DNA of 64,000 nucleotides from positions 77,769-141,768 of the forward strand of contig CAYJGZ010000003.1 in assembly GCA_964370045.1 (NCBI GenBank), given 5' to 3'. This DNA comes from JAAYCI01 sp964370045 (lineage in GTDB: Bacteria > Bacillota > Clostridia > Oscillospirales > Ruminococcaceae). Position 1 is the first letter of the stretch. Each line of letters starts with the position of its first letter. The translations under genes and the position numbers were made by a program. Of the stretch, positions 53,113-62,044 are shown piece after piece. The notes under the pieces are model-generated. The model was not told where the DNA came from, made no database searches, and was given only the letters and a program-made list of their open reading frames with translations.

Positions 53113-54798
53113 CTATTTCGCCGCAAAGCGCAGCGTGATTTTTGTTCCCTTGCCAAGTGCACTGTTTATCTCCACATGTGCGCCGTGCAGCTGTGCGCCG
53201 TGCTTTACTATGGACATGCCCAGCCCCGAGCCGGGTATTTCGCTTGAGCGGCTCTCATTCACACGGTAAAAGCGCTCAAACACCCTGTCGTGGTTTACGG
53301 GGTCGATGCCCATTCCCGTGTCCGCAACACTTAGCACAGCCGCATCCCCCTGCTTTTGCACGCTTATAGCCACACTGCCGCCCTCTGTGTTATACTTTAT
53401 TGCGTTATCGCACAAATTGTACACCATCTCGTGCAAAATTTGCGCAGAGCCGTATATAACAACATTCCTCCCCGTCGTGTTCAGCGTGATGCCACGCTCC
53501 TGCGCAATGGGCGAAAGGCTGTGCACCACATCCTTTGCCAGCGCCAAAAGCTCCACCTCCTGCTTTTGCAAAAGCATCTGCTTTTCGTCTATTTCGGACA
53601 GGTTCAAAATATCTCTCACCAGTAAAATCAGCCGCTGTGCCTCGTTGTAAATATTGGTGGCAAACTTTGGTATATCCTCCTGCATCACCATGCCGTTTTT
53701 TATTATTTCGGCAAAGCCGGATATGGAGGTTAGCGGCGTTTTAAGCTCGTGCGAGACGTTCGCAGTGAACTCCCTGCGCAGTGCCTCCCTTTTTTCACGC
53801 TCTGTCACGTCAAAAAGCACAATGACAATGCCTGCAACCTTCTCCTCCTGCATGACAGGGTTTGCAAAAATCTGGCACACACGCTCACGAACCTTCACCA
53901 TCTGCTCCATGTGCTTGCCGCTTAGTGCGCCTGCCACACACACACGAAAAGGCTCCGAGCGGTTTATCTCGTAAATGCTCTGCTTGCCCTTTGGGGGCGC
54001 TATGTTCATCAGCAGTAGCATGGCTCTGTTGTGGGATATGATGTTGGCATCCTTGTCCAGCACCAAAATACCCTCCTGCATGTTTTCGGTTATGGTGTCA
54101 AACTCCTGCTTTTGACGCTTCAGCTGGGATATTCGCTCGTTCAGCTGTCTTTTTTGCGTGTTTATCCTGCTAATCAGCGGGGCAAGTTCCTCATATGCAA
54201 GCTCCTCGCTCGGCTCTTGCAGGTCTATTTCGCTCAGCTGTTTTGCCACGCTTTTGCTTGCGCACCACGCTATGAAAAAGCATAGCCCCACCCCTGCCAA
54301 AAACGCGGCGAGTATCGGCCACGCCATGCTTAAAAGTATGCCGAGCATTCCCTCAAACACCAGCGAAACACACACAACACTGCCGTCCTGCAGGCGCTGT
54401 GCGTAGGAGACCGCCCTTTGGGTGAGCGAGACGGAATACCCTTCCTCTTTGCCCTGCCCCACATCAAACGCCTGCTTTACATACTCCTGCTCAATATAGC
54501 TCTGTTCGCCATTCGGCTGTGCGCTTGCCACATTTGGAGCACTCTCAAAAAGCGGCTGTCCCTGCTCGCTTAGCCACACAACACCGCCTTCGGAAAAGGA
54601 GGGCACGCCCTGCAAAAAGGCCATTCCCTGCCCCTGCACACCTGCCGCAATATAATCAAGCTCGCTTTGCGCCCTGCTTTGAGCCGCCGAAAGCGTTTGC
54701 CCATAAAAGACATACGCCGCCATCGCCGCCACAAGCATTATCACCATAGCCGCCACAAAAATTCCGTAGCGGAACACCTGCCACATTATACGTGTCAT
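53113..54798 (-). CDS. phoR: Sensor histidine kinase of the phosphate regulon
   Basis: This 561-residue kinase has an N-terminal membrane helix, an external sensor region and a second helix near residue 160, followed by a HAMP-like linker and PAS domain (I-L-V-L-D-K-D-A-N-I-I-S-H-N-R-A). The phosphoacceptor His is in N-V-S-H-E-L-K-T-P-L-T (about residue 347). The ATPase boxes are D-N-A-I-K-Y-N, D-T-G-M-G-I and G-S-G-L-G-M. Its ATG overlaps the response-regulator stop (ATGA). Placement at the end of pstSCAB-phoU identifies it as PhoR. Confidence 0.9.
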   Translation of the reverse strand: MTRIMWQVFRYGIFVAAMVIMLVAAMAAYVFYGQTLSAAQSRAQSELDYIAAGVQGQGMAFLQGVPSFSEGGVVWLSEQGQPLFESAPNVASAQPNGEQSYIEQEYVKQAFDVGQGKEEGYSVSLTQRAVSYAQRLQDGSVVCVSLVFEGMLGILLSMAWPILAAFLAGVGLCFFIAWCASKSVAKQLSEIDLQEPSEELAYEELAPLISRINTQKRQLNERISQLKRQKQEFDTITENMQEGILVLDKDANIISHNRAMLLLMNIAPPKGKQSIYEINRSEPFRVCVAGALSGKHMEQMVKVRERVCQIFANPVMQEEKVAGIVIVLFDVTEREKREALRREFTANVSHELKTPLTSISGFAEIIKNGMVMQEDIPKFATNIYNEAQRLILLVRDILNLSEIDEKQMLLQKQEVELLALAKDVVHSLSPIAQERGITLNTTGRNVVIYGSAQILHEMVYNLCDNAIKYNTEGGSVAISVQKQGDAAVLSVADTGMGIDPVNHDRVFERFYRVNESRSSEIPGSGLGMSIVKHGAQLHGAHVEINSALGKGTKITLRFAAK

Positions 54799-55460
54799 CC
54801 TATTTTATACCCTATGCCGCGCACCGTTTCAATGTAGTTGCCACACTCTCTTAGCTTTTGCCTCAGTGTGCGCACATGCACATCCACCGTCCTGTTTTCA
54901 CCGTCGAAGTCGTACCCCCACACCTTGTTCAGCAGCTTGTCACGTGTCATCACAATGCCTGCGTTTTCCATAAGCGTGCACAGCAGTTCAAACTCCTTGA
55001 AGGTGAGCACAACCTCCTGTCCGCTCACCTTTACCTCATGGCGCAGGCGGCTGACGCAAAGCTCGTTCAGCACAAAGTCCTCCTGCTCCTTTTGCGAGCC
55101 TGCCCTGCGCAAAAGCGCACGCACCCTCGCAAGCAGCTCCATCATGCCAAACGGCTTCACCAGGTAGTCGTCCGCACCGCTGTCAAGGCCTATCACCTTG
55201 TCGTACTCGGTGCCCATCGCCGTCAAAAGAAGCACCGGCGTTTTTTTCGTCTTGCCATCCTTGCGCATCTTTTTGAGCACCGATATGCCATCCTCCTCGG
55301 GCAGCATAATATCCAGCAGTACTAAATCAGGCACTTTTTGCCCCACCGCCTGCCAAAAATCGGACGGCTTTTCAAACCCACAGGTATCAAAGCCCGCTCC
55401 CTTTAGGGTGTAGGCCACAAGCTCTCTTATGCTATTGTCGTCCTCCACAAGATAAATCAT
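54795..55460 (-). CDS. phoB: Response regulator of the phosphate regulon, OmpR/PhoB type
   Basis: This 221-residue protein has a receiver domain with phosphoacceptor D50 in L-V-L-L-D-I-M-L-P, acidic pair D7/D8 and K in L-V-K-P-F. A winged-helix DNA-binding domain follows with R-T-V-D-V-H-V-R-T-L-R-Q-K-L. The ATG at 55460 follows AAGGAG by eight bases, which is better than 55481. It probably binds the Pho box before pstS. Firmicute authors often call it PhoP. Confidence 0.9.
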   Translation of the reverse strand: MIYLVEDDNSIRELVAYTLKGAGFDTCGFEKPSDFWQAVGQKVPDLVLLDIMLPEEDGISVLKKMRKDGKTKKTPVLLLTAMGTEYDKVIGLDSGADDYLVKPFGMMELLARVRALLRRAGSQKEQEDFVLNELCVSRLRHEVKVSGQEVVLTFKEFELLCTLMENAGIVMTRDKLLNKVWGYDFDGENRTVDVHVRTLRQKLRECGNYIETVRGIGYKIG

Positions 55461-55611
55461 GCACCGCTCTCCTTTGCACAATGGTTTTTACAGCAGCAGT
55501 AAACGCACAATATGCACCATATTTATGCAATACTTTGCAAAAACAACGATAAGCACAGCGACACATAAATATATGTACACTGTGCTTATGTTTAGCCAAA
55601 CTTATGTAATG

Positions 55612-56289
55612 CTACCCCATCTCGGCAAGCGCCTCATCAATCTGCTCGTCCACATGCCTGCCCGTTATGGAATACTCCACCCACTCCGCAATGTTTGTGG
55701 CGTGGTCGCCTATGCGCTCAAAATATTTTGCAATCATCAAAAGGTCCATACAGCACTCCGCCTTGTCGCTGCCGGATGCTATCAGCTCAATAAGCTCCGT
55801 CTTTGTTTTGTCAAACAGCGCATCCATCACATCGTCCTGCTTTATCACGTCGCTCGCCATTTGAAGGTCTGCCTTGACAAAGGAGTCCACACTTTGGGTA
55901 ACCATCTTCACCGCCACATCCGCCATCTCTTTAAGATGTAGCTCGCACACAATATCCCCAAACTCCACAAACTTTGAAATGTTCGCAATATCCTGCGCTT
56001 GGTCGCCTATGCGCTCCATGTCCGAAATCATTTTAAGGGCGGAGGATATAAAGCGCAGGTCCTTTGCCACAGGCTGTTGTTGCATGAAAAGCTTCATGCA
56101 CAGTGCCTCTACCGAGCGCTCTACTTTGTCTATCTCATCGCCCTTTTCTATGGCCATCTCAATGGCGTAAGCGTCCCCTTTTAGCAATGCCTCTATGGCA
56201 TACTTTATCGCATCTTCGCACAGCGCACCAAGCTTTATCATCTCCACATTCAGCTGGCTTAGCTGTGCATCAAACTTATTTCTGGGCAT
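55612..56289 (-). CDS. phoU: Phosphate transport system regulator PhoU
   Basis: This 225-residue all-helical protein shows the two PhoU repeats. Each has a metal-binding stretch (I-S-D-M-E-R-I-G-D-Q-A-Q-D-I-A-N and Y-F-E-R-I-G-D-H-A-T-N-I-A-E). It dampens PhoR signalling in response to Pst transport. It follows pstB by two bases. A gap of about 150 bases to phoB shows no clear terminator. Confidence 0.95.
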   Translation of the reverse strand: MPRNKFDAQLSQLNVEMIKLGALCEDAIKYAIEALLKGDAYAIEMAIEKGDEIDKVERSVEALCMKLFMQQQPVAKDLRFISSALKMISDMERIGDQAQDIANISKFVEFGDIVCELHLKEMADVAVKMVTQSVDSFVKADLQMASDVIKQDDVMDALFDKTKTELIELIASGSDKAECCMDLLMIAKYFERIGDHATNIAEWVEYSITGRHVDEQIDEALAEMG

Positions 56290-56291
56290 AT

Positions 56292-57038
56292 TTAACCGAA
56301 CCTCCCCGTAACATAATCCTCTGTTCTTTTATCCGCAGGCATTGAGAAAAGCTTGTCCGTCTTGTCGTACTCCACTACCTCGCCCAAAAGGAAGAAAGCG
56401 GTGTTGTCCGAAATACGTGCCGCCTGCTGCATGTTGTGCGTAACAATGATAATTGTATATTTGTTTTTCAGCTCCAGCGCAAGCTCCTCTATCCTGGAGG
56501 TGGAAATGGGGTCCAGCGCACTTGTCGGCTCGTCCATAAGCAGAACATCCGGCGATACCGCCAACGCCCTTGCGATGCAAAGACGTTGCTGTTGGCCGCC
56601 GCTCATGCCAAGGGCGCTCTTTTTAAGGCGGTCTTTCACCTCGTCCCAAATGGCCGCATCCCGCAGTGCCTTTTCTATAATTTCGTCCAGCTGGCTTTTG
56701 GAGCGTACGCCGTGTGTGCGAGGGCCGTACGCCACGTTGTCATATATGCTCATGGGGAAAGGGTTTGGCTTTTGGAACACCATGCCCACTTTTTTGCGCA
56801 GTACGTTCGCATCCATGTCGCCGTATATGTTCACACCGTCCAGCAAAAACTCACCCGTAATCTTACAGCCCGCCACAAGGTCGTTCATGCGGTTTAGGCT
56901 TTTGAGCAGGGTGGTCTTGCCACAGCCGGAGGGGCCGATAAAGGCGGTTATATCCCGCTCGGGAATGTCAATGCTAATGCTCTTGAGCGCCTGAAAATCA
57001 CCGTAAAACAGGTTTGCATCCGTAACTTTATACTTCAT
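56292..57038 (-). CDS. pstB: Phosphate ABC transporter ATP-binding protein
   Basis: This 248-residue ATPase has Walker A G-P-S-G-C-G-K-T-T-L-L-K-S-L-N-R-M, the PstB-specific E/D-rich loop, signature L-S-x-G-Q-Q-Q-R with M-S-G-G, and Walker B L-L-M-D-E-P-T-S-A-L-D-P. It drives phosphate uptake with PstAC. The ATG at 57038 gives the normal start; 57047 is an alternative close to AAAGGA. Confidence 0.95.
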   Translation of the reverse strand: MKYKVTDANLFYGDFQALKSISIDIPERDITAFIGPSGCGKTTLLKSLNRMNDLVAGCKITGEFLLDGVNIYGDMDANVLRKKVGMVFQKPNPFPMSIYDNVAYGPRTHGVRSKSQLDEIIEKALRDAAIWDEVKDRLKKSALGMSGGQQQRLCIARALAVSPDVLLMDEPTSALDPISTSRIEELALELKNKYTIIIVTHNMQQAARISDNTAFFLLGEVVEYDKTDKLFSMPADKRTEDYVTGRFG

Positions 57039-57096
57039 TCTACACATAGTCCTTTCTATGCCGCTATGTTGGGGCTATTATCTTAGATAGTGTTGC

Positions 57097-58023
57097 CTAA
57101 GTTTTCCCCTTCATCACCCGCTTTGCCACAAGTGTGGAAATGCTGTTTATGCCCACTATGATAATAAGCAAAACTGCCGCTGTTGCGTATGTTTGGTCGA
57201 TATGGTAGCCCTCGCCCGACAGCATGTACATGTGAACGGACAGCGTGCGTCCGCCTGTCTCAAATATGTTTGTTGCGGCCTCTGTTGTGGTGCCGGAGGT
57301 GTATATAAGTGCGGCCGTCTCGCCCACAACACGCCCTACTGCAAGGATAATGCCCGCCACTATGCCGTTTGTCGCCGCAGGCAGTACCACGCAAAACACG
57401 GTGCGCAGGCGGGATGCCCCAAGGCAAAAGCTCGCCTCACGATAGCTTTCGGGCACCGACTTCAGCGCTTCTTCGGTGGAGCGTATGATAAGCGGAAGTA
57501 TCATGATGGATATTGTCAGAATGCCGGATACAAGGCTGAAGCCAAGCCCCAAGAAGGTGACAAAAAATATACTGCCGAACAGGCCGTATATTATGGAGGG
57601 AATGCCCGAGAGCGTCTCGGTGGTGATGCGTATAAGCTCCACAATTTTATTGCCCGACTTTGCATACTCCACAAGGTACACAGCTGTTAATATCCCGAAA
57701 ACACAGGATATGGCAAGCGACATTGCCACCATAGACAGCGTATTAAAGATAGAGAATACAAGCGAGACGTTGTCCGAGTTGTAGCTCCAGTCAAAAAGCG
57801 AGGGCACACCCTCTATAAGCTTTCCTATTTCCGCAATAATCTGCGGTACACCCATCACAAGGATGTATGCGATAATGCCCACCACAATGGCGGTGGTTAT
57901 TCCGGCGCACAGATATACCAAAACCTTAAAAGGAGAAAGACGAAACTTTTTGCCACCCTGCGGCTTGTTTTTGCGTGTGCTTGCATCGGGGCTGCCGCTT
58001 TGCGCTATGCTACTTTGTTGCAT
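57097..58023 (-). CDS. pstA: Phosphate ABC transporter permease PstA
   Basis: This 308-residue protein has six membrane helices after a basic, Gln/Ser-rich N-terminus of about 30 residues. It carries the PstA permease loop Y-R-E-A-S-F-C-L-G-A-S-R-L-R-T-V-F-C-V-V-L-P and G-R-V-V-G-E-T-A-A-L. It pairs with PstC, whose gene ends one base upstream. Confidence 0.95.
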   Translation of the reverse strand: MQQSSIAQSGSPDASTRKNKPQGGKKFRLSPFKVLVYLCAGITTAIVVGIIAYILVMGVPQIIAEIGKLIEGVPSLFDWSYNSDNVSLVFSIFNTLSMVAMSLAISCVFGILTAVYLVEYAKSGNKIVELIRITTETLSGIPSIIYGLFGSIFFVTFLGLGFSLVSGILTISIMILPLIIRSTEEALKSVPESYREASFCLGASRLRTVFCVVLPAATNGIVAGIILAVGRVVGETAALIYTSGTTTEAATNIFETGGRTLSVHMYMLSGEGYHIDQTYATAAVLLIIIVGINSISTLVAKRVMKGKT

Positions 58024-58024
58024 T

Positions 58025-58867
58025 TTATTTCATCGCCTTTCTCTTGATTAGGGAGAACGAAATATTGATGATAAGGATGAAGACGAACAGCACCACGCCC
58101 GTTGCCACAAGCGCCTCCTCATGAAGACCCTGTGCGTACTTCATCTCCATTACAACGTTCGCCGTCATGGTGCGGATGCCGTCCAGTATGTTTGCCGTAA
58201 GGCGAGGCTGGTTGCCCGCAATCATGATGACGGCCATCGTCTCGCCTATTGCACGGCCTATGCCCAGCACCACCGATGCGGAAATGCCCGACTTTGCGGC
58301 GGGAAGCACCACCTTGAACACCGCCTGCTCGTGTGTTGCCCCAAGCGCACGTGAGCCGTCGTAGTAGGCGTCGGGCACTGCCCTTATGGCGGCCTCGCTA
58401 AGGTTAATTATGGTGGGCAAAATCATAAACGCAAGCAGACAGCTCGCCGTCAGGATGCTGTTTCCGTTGCCGCCTATGTACTCACGCACAAAGGGCACCA
58501 TAACCGTCATGCCGAAAAAGCCGTATATTATGGAGGGAATGCCCGCCATAAGGTTTATTGCCGGCTTTAGAAAGCGATACACCATAGGGCTGCAGTATTT
58601 TGCCACATACACAGCGGTAAGCACGCCAATGGGCACGCCTATTATAATTGCGCCTGCTGTTATGTATATACTGCCCACAATCATGGGAAAAATGCCGTAA
58701 ATATCGTTGGCAGGCGCCCACTTTGTGCCAAACAGAAAATCAAACAGGCCTATCTCTGCCATTGCCGGCACACCGTTCATAAGCAAAAACACACATATTA
58801 CAAGAACAGAGAGGATGGACATCATCGCCGTCACGGCAAATACTACAGTAAAAATTTTATCTTTCAT
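58025..58867 (-). CDS. pstC: Phosphate ABC transporter permease PstC
   Basis: This 280-residue protein has six membrane helices, N-L-M-A-G-I-P-S-I-I-Y-G-F-F-G, the permease loop Y-Y-D-G-S-R-A-L-G-A-T-H-E-Q-A-V-F-K-V-V-L-P, and G-R-A-I-G-E-T-M-A-V. It is separated from pstS by about 320 bases. Confidence 0.95.
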   Translation of the reverse strand: MKDKIFTVVFAVTAMMSILSVLVICVFLLMNGVPAMAEIGLFDFLFGTKWAPANDIYGIFPMIVGSIYITAGAIIIGVPIGVLTAVYVAKYCSPMVYRFLKPAINLMAGIPSIIYGFFGMTVMVPFVREYIGGNGNSILTASCLLAFMILPTIINLSEAAIRAVPDAYYDGSRALGATHEQAVFKVVLPAAKSGISASVVLGIGRAIGETMAVIMIAGNQPRLTANILDGIRTMTANVVMEMKYAQGLHEEALVATGVVLFVFILIINISFSLIKRKAMK

Positions 58868-59186
58868 ACTTCCCCTTACACCTACACTTTAGGATAGACT
58901 GCATCAAAGGCTTTGCCTTGTAAACACAGCGCGCCGACATTTTCCGTCTGTCGCATCGCACATCCCCTGTTTTGGCTGTTCACAGTTCTGCTCAAAAGCT
59001 CATCCACGAGTAATTTTTGATGCACATTATCTTTTTTTCACGCAACCCGTGCCTTGACCCACTTGCTCTTAACAGGGAACATGCGTTACGGTAACCATCA
59101 CCCTAACACACGTCCCCTGCTATTTTTGCCTTCGGGCAACTGCCCACCCAAAAGCGACAACCGCTCTATTTTTGATTATACTCTAC
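58868..59186. other. pstS-pstC intercistronic region
   Basis: This 319-base non-coding gap lies inside the pst operon. It contains a small GGGCA/TGCCC hairpin just after pstS, but no strong terminator with a T-run on the minus strand was found. Such a gap often allows pstS RNA to exceed that of the other pst genes. No gene is seen. Confidence 0.4.
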
Positions 59187-60113
59187 TTAGGCCAGCTCGT
59201 CAAAAGTTGTTATAGCCTCTGTGTAGATAGCCTTGATTTGCTCCATTGTGATGTCGGTCATGGGGTTCTCAAGGTTTACCACCATTACAATGCCGTCCTG
59301 CGCTATCGCAACGCCGTCCAGCACTTCCAGCTCCTCAGCTTTCAGCTCACGGCTGGCCATGCCGATGTCGAATGTACCTTCTTGTACGCCTGTCATTCCG
59401 CCGGTAGAGCCAATGCTCTCGATGCCGATAGTAGCATTGGGGTTGAGCGCAATGTACGCTTCCTTCATCTTCTCAATCAGCGGAGATACGGAGGTAGAGC
59501 CGCCGATGGTGATTTCGCCTTCGGGGGAAGTGGTGGTGAACGCCTCGCCCTCTTCCACTGCGATGAAGCCGTTCTCGTTTACAATGGCCTGACCCTCTGC
59601 GCTAAAGATAAAGTTCATGAAATCCTGCGCTACGGGGGAAAGCTCCGCACCTTTGAGTGTTGCGATGTTGAAAGGACGTGCAAGTGTGTACTCGCCGCTC
59701 TTCACATTTTCCGCTGTGGGCTCAACGCCGTCCACGCTAAGTGCATTAACTGTATCGTTCAGCGAGCCGAGCGAGATGTAGCCCATAGCGCCGGGGTCGT
59801 TTGCCACAGCTGTGAGCACCTTGCCTGTGCCGTCCTGCACCACTGCGTTTGCCGTTGTGTTGTCCATGTCGTCTTCCATAACGCCGGTGATTTCCACAAA
59901 TGCACCACGTGTGCCCGAGCCATCCTCACGAGTGATAACGGTGATAGGGCCTGTTGCCATGCCGCCCTCTGCCTGCGATGCTGTGCTTGCTGCGCCGCTT
60001 GCCGCAGGTGCTGCTGTGGAGCTTGCACTCTCGCTCGAACATCCTGCGAGTACACCTGTCATTGTAAGTACAGCCGCCGCTGTCAGTGCCAACTTCTTCA
60101 ACTTCATCTTCAT
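59187..60113 (-). CDS. pstS: Phosphate-binding lipoprotein PstS
   Basis: This 308-residue protein begins with a lipoprotein signal (L-T-M-T-G-V-L-A-G-C) followed by a Ser/Ala linker. Phosphate-binding segments follow: R-E-D-G-S-G-T-R-G-A-F near the middle, and G-S-T-S-V-S-P-L and I-G-S-T-G-G in the C-terminal half. The ligand-site halves appear in an order unlike E. coli PstS, as in several clostridial proteins. GGGAG lies four bases before the ATG. A Pho box is upstream. Confidence 0.92.
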   Translation of the reverse strand: MKMKLKKLALTAAAVLTMTGVLAGCSSESASSTAAPAASGAASTASQAEGGMATGPITVITREDGSGTRGAFVEITGVMEDDMDNTTANAVVQDGTGKVLTAVANDPGAMGYISLGSLNDTVNALSVDGVEPTAENVKSGEYTLARPFNIATLKGAELSPVAQDFMNFIFSAEGQAIVNENGFIAVEEGEAFTTTSPEGEITIGGSTSVSPLIEKMKEAYIALNPNATIGIESIGSTGGMTGVQEGTFDIGMASRELKAEELEVLDGVAIAQDGIVMVVNLENPMTDITMEQIKAIYTEAITTFDELA

Positions 60114-60202
60114 CAATCTCCCTGTGTTTTGCTTTTTTATTTTTTTGTGCGTAAGTCTTGTAAATCTGAATACATGAGTGCTCTCACGTACAAATGCAGT
60201 AT

Positions 60203-60252
60203 ATGCCGTTTGTGTTAAATCAAAAAGTTGCGAAATGTTAAATCCATGTTAA
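60203..60252 (-). promoter_or_regulatory. Pho box and promoter upstream of pstS
   Basis: On the minus strand TTAACA occurs at 60247-60252, 60236-60241 and 60213-60218. The start-to-start distances are 11 and 23 bases, i.e. the same face of the helix, as in Bacillus PhoP sites. A TATACT -10 (60203-60208) follows with a weak TTTTGA -35. PhoB~P would activate pstS from here. Confidence 0.65.
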
Positions 60253-60519
60253 GTCGCTTACGCTCGCTTTTCTTTCGGAGGAATTTTAGCGTTGTTATGT
60301 GTGTTTTCAGCATCACCTTTTGCTCACAACCACAGTGAAACGCAAAAACATTGTCGCTATCGACGGAATTTTTACATATTTTATCAAAATTTTTGTCTGC
60401 TTCGCATTTATTGATAGTGGCTTTTGCGCCTACACACGCAAAAGCACCGCAGGGCCTTCGCCTACGGTGCTATTTAATGTGTGTTTAGTTTGTTTTTGGC
60501 ACTTGCACAACCCAAAACT
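60253..60519. other. Non-coding gap between pstS promoter and glycosidase gene
   Basis: No gene is recognised. The stretch contains a short AT-rich region and the hairpin at 60437-60471. Confidence 0.4.
60437..60471 (-). terminator. Terminator of the GH43-like gene
   Basis: On the minus strand AGCACCG...CGGTGCT with an inner GGC/GCC extension is followed by a short T-run (TTTTGC), about 50 bases after the stop codon. Confidence 0.55.
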
Positions 60520-61389
60520 TTAGCACAAATAAAGCCTTGCCATCGCTATGGACGACTCCCCTGCGCACGCATATAGCAGGTACAGCTGTCCGTCCTCCTC
60601 GTACACAAACGGGTCCCGCAGCTGGTTTGCCATGCCGTACGCCGCCCCCACCTTCGAGGGTGTCAACGGCTCGCTCGCGCCCTCGTAGTCTTTTACAGGG
60701 CGCAGCACCTCCTGCCCCTCGCCAATGCTCCAGCTCGTCCACTCGCCCTGTGTGTTAAAGCAGCTCACGTATATCCGCTCGGGCGCTTGCTCCTTCACGG
60801 TGTAAAACAGCATATTTTTGCCCCCATGCCGCAAAAACGCCAAATGGCGCACATCCTGCCCGTTGTAGTCAAACGGGATATTTTCCCAATCTGTCAGCCC
60901 ATTTTTTGAGCGGTATATTCCATTCGCCATCGTCACGGAATAAAAGTAGCCGTCCTGCTTAAAAATTCTGCAGTAAGCCCCTCCTATTATTTCGGGCAGT
61001 GCCGTAAAGCTAATGCCGTCCTCCGACACCGCCACCCTCGACATGTGCTCGCCCTTGCTCCTTGTAAAGCCGTGGTAGTACATGTATATCTTTTTTTCTT
61101 CATTGTTTATATAAATTTCGGGCGAGGCGACATGCGTTTCAAAGTAGGAGTTTTCAAGCGACAATGCGCCGCCCTCGTATATTTTCCAGTCCTCATCAAG
61201 GCTATCATTGTACGCCAGCCTTATACTTTCCCCATCATGATGCGCAAAATACAGATAATAGTTCCCCAAGGGATTTTTCACCCACTCGGGCACTTTAATT
61301 AGGGTAGGTCCGTTAATGTTATCGCCCAAGCTCTCGTGCATATCCTGCGTTATGATGGGTGCGTCGAACATTCTTTCTACCTTAATCAT
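60520..61389 (-). CDS. GH43-like five-bladed beta-propeller glycosidase
   Basis: This 289-residue protein has no signal peptide. The repeated pattern of short beta blades includes Y-Y-L-Y-F-A-H-H-D-G, H-V-A-S-P-E-I-Y and Q-L-R-D-P-F-V-Y-E-E-D-G-Q-L-Y-L-L-Y, the last like the D-P blade motif of GH43/GH32/DUF377-type hydrolases. It would act on a cytoplasmic or imported glycan, but catalytic residues cannot be fixed. The ATG at 61389 follows GGAGG by nine bases and is preferred over 61431. It is a single-gene unit. Confidence 0.65.
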   Translation of the reverse strand: MIKVERMFDAPIITQDMHESLGDNINGPTLIKVPEWVKNPLGNYYLYFAHHDGESIRLAYNDSLDEDWKIYEGGALSLENSYFETHVASPEIYINNEEKKIYMYYHGFTRSKGEHMSRVAVSEDGISFTALPEIIGGAYCRIFKQDGYFYSVTMANGIYRSKNGLTDWENIPFDYNGQDVRHLAFLRHGGKNMLFYTVKEQAPERIYVSCFNTQGEWTSWSIGEGQEVLRPVKDYEGASEPLTPSKVGAAYGMANQLRDPFVYEEDGQLYLLYACAGESSIAMARLYLC

Positions 61390-61574
61390 GTTAAGGCCTC
61401 CTCTTACTATATATAACATTGCGCCAAACAAAACACAAAGTATTGAACATCAAATCAATGTTCTATCGGACAAAAGCACCCTTGCCGCTTCACACAAAAC
61501 AGTATATCACACAGCATATTAAATGCAAGCAAATTGCAAAACCTGCCCACAAATACACCCGCAGCATTTTTTAT

Positions 61575-61603
61575 TTGCATTTTTTCCTGAAAAGTGGTAG
61601 AAT
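61575..61603 (+). promoter_or_regulatory. Promoter of the tRNA-Arg region
   Basis: TTGCAT (61575-61580) and TAGAAT (61598-61603) are 17 bases apart and lie about 45 bases before the first tRNA-Arg 5' half. Transcription would run through both truncated copies into the intact gene. Confidence 0.6.
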
Positions 61604-61649
61604 TTTTAAGCGGAAGAAAAGTTATACGCATTCGCAAAGCAAAGCATAC

Positions 61650-61689
61650 GCCTCCATAGTTAAATGGATATAACGGTCCCCTCCTAAGG
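61650..61689 (+). pseudogene. Truncated tRNA-Arg(CCT) 5' half, copy A
   Basis: Forty bases are identical to the first 40 bases of the intact tRNA-Arg at 61836. Identity stops abruptly after CCTAAGG, within the anticodon arm. The following sequence cannot complete a cloverleaf. Confidence 0.8.
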
Positions 61690-61743
61690 TTACGTTGTAA
61701 CTAACCCCTCAGCTCTCAAGGTATTAGTCAAAAATTAAATATG

Positions 61744-61796
61744 CCCTTATAACACAATGGATAGTGTGCATCCCTCCTAAGGGCCTGTTGCAACAA
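61744..61796 (+). pseudogene. Diverged, truncated tRNA-Arg-like 5' half, copy B
   Basis: The sequence follows the tRNA-Arg pattern (acceptor-like GCCCTTA, D-arm ACAC...GTGT, CCCTCCTAAGGG in the anticodon arm) but has many changes and no T arm. It looks like an older or foreign tRNA-Arg(CCT) fragment. Confidence 0.55.
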
Positions 61797-61835
61797 TCAA
61801 CTTTCGCCAATTTTGAAACACAAAAAAATGAGTAT

Positions 61836-61910
61836 GCCTCCATAGTTAAATGGATATAACGGTCCCCTCCTAAGGGACAGTTGTAGGTTCGATTCCTACT
61901 GGGGGTACCA
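61836..61910 (+). tRNA. tRNA-Arg (anticodon CCT)
   Basis: An intact cloverleaf: acceptor GCCTCCA/TGGGGGT, anticodon stem GTCCC/GGGAC with loop CTCCTAA (anticodon CCT, reads AGG), T arm GTAGG-TTCGATT-CCTAC, discriminator A and encoded CCA. It is 75 nt long. It is a frequent attachment site for integrative elements and is preceded by two broken copies here. Confidence 0.95.
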
Positions 61911-61919
61911 AAAAACTTA

Positions 61920-61957
61920 GTGTCTACGCCGTTTTTTCGGCTTGGACACTTTTTTGT
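61920..61957 (+). terminator. Terminator after tRNA-Arg
   Basis: AGTGTC...GCCG-TTTTTT-CGGC...GACACT is followed by TTTTTTG, starting ten bases after the tRNA. Confidence 0.8.
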
Positions 61958-61997
61958 TTTGCAAACAAACTCCGATTTTTGCAAACAAAACTTAAAA

Positions 61998-62034
61998 AAG
62001 TGTGCCGATTTTCAAGTCAGCACACTTCTTTTTT
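61998..62034 (+). terminator. Second hairpin with T-run
   Basis: Eight-bp arms AAGTGTGC/GCACACTT are followed by CTTTTTTGC. It may be a back-up terminator or the end of the integrated element. Confidence 0.65.
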
Positions 62035-62044
62035 GCTTTAAGTT

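Noticed and set aside
59172..60218. 348-codon plus-strand frame antisense to pstS
   Set aside because: It is Cys- and His-rich, has no similarity to known proteins, and is explained by the reading of pstS on the other strand.
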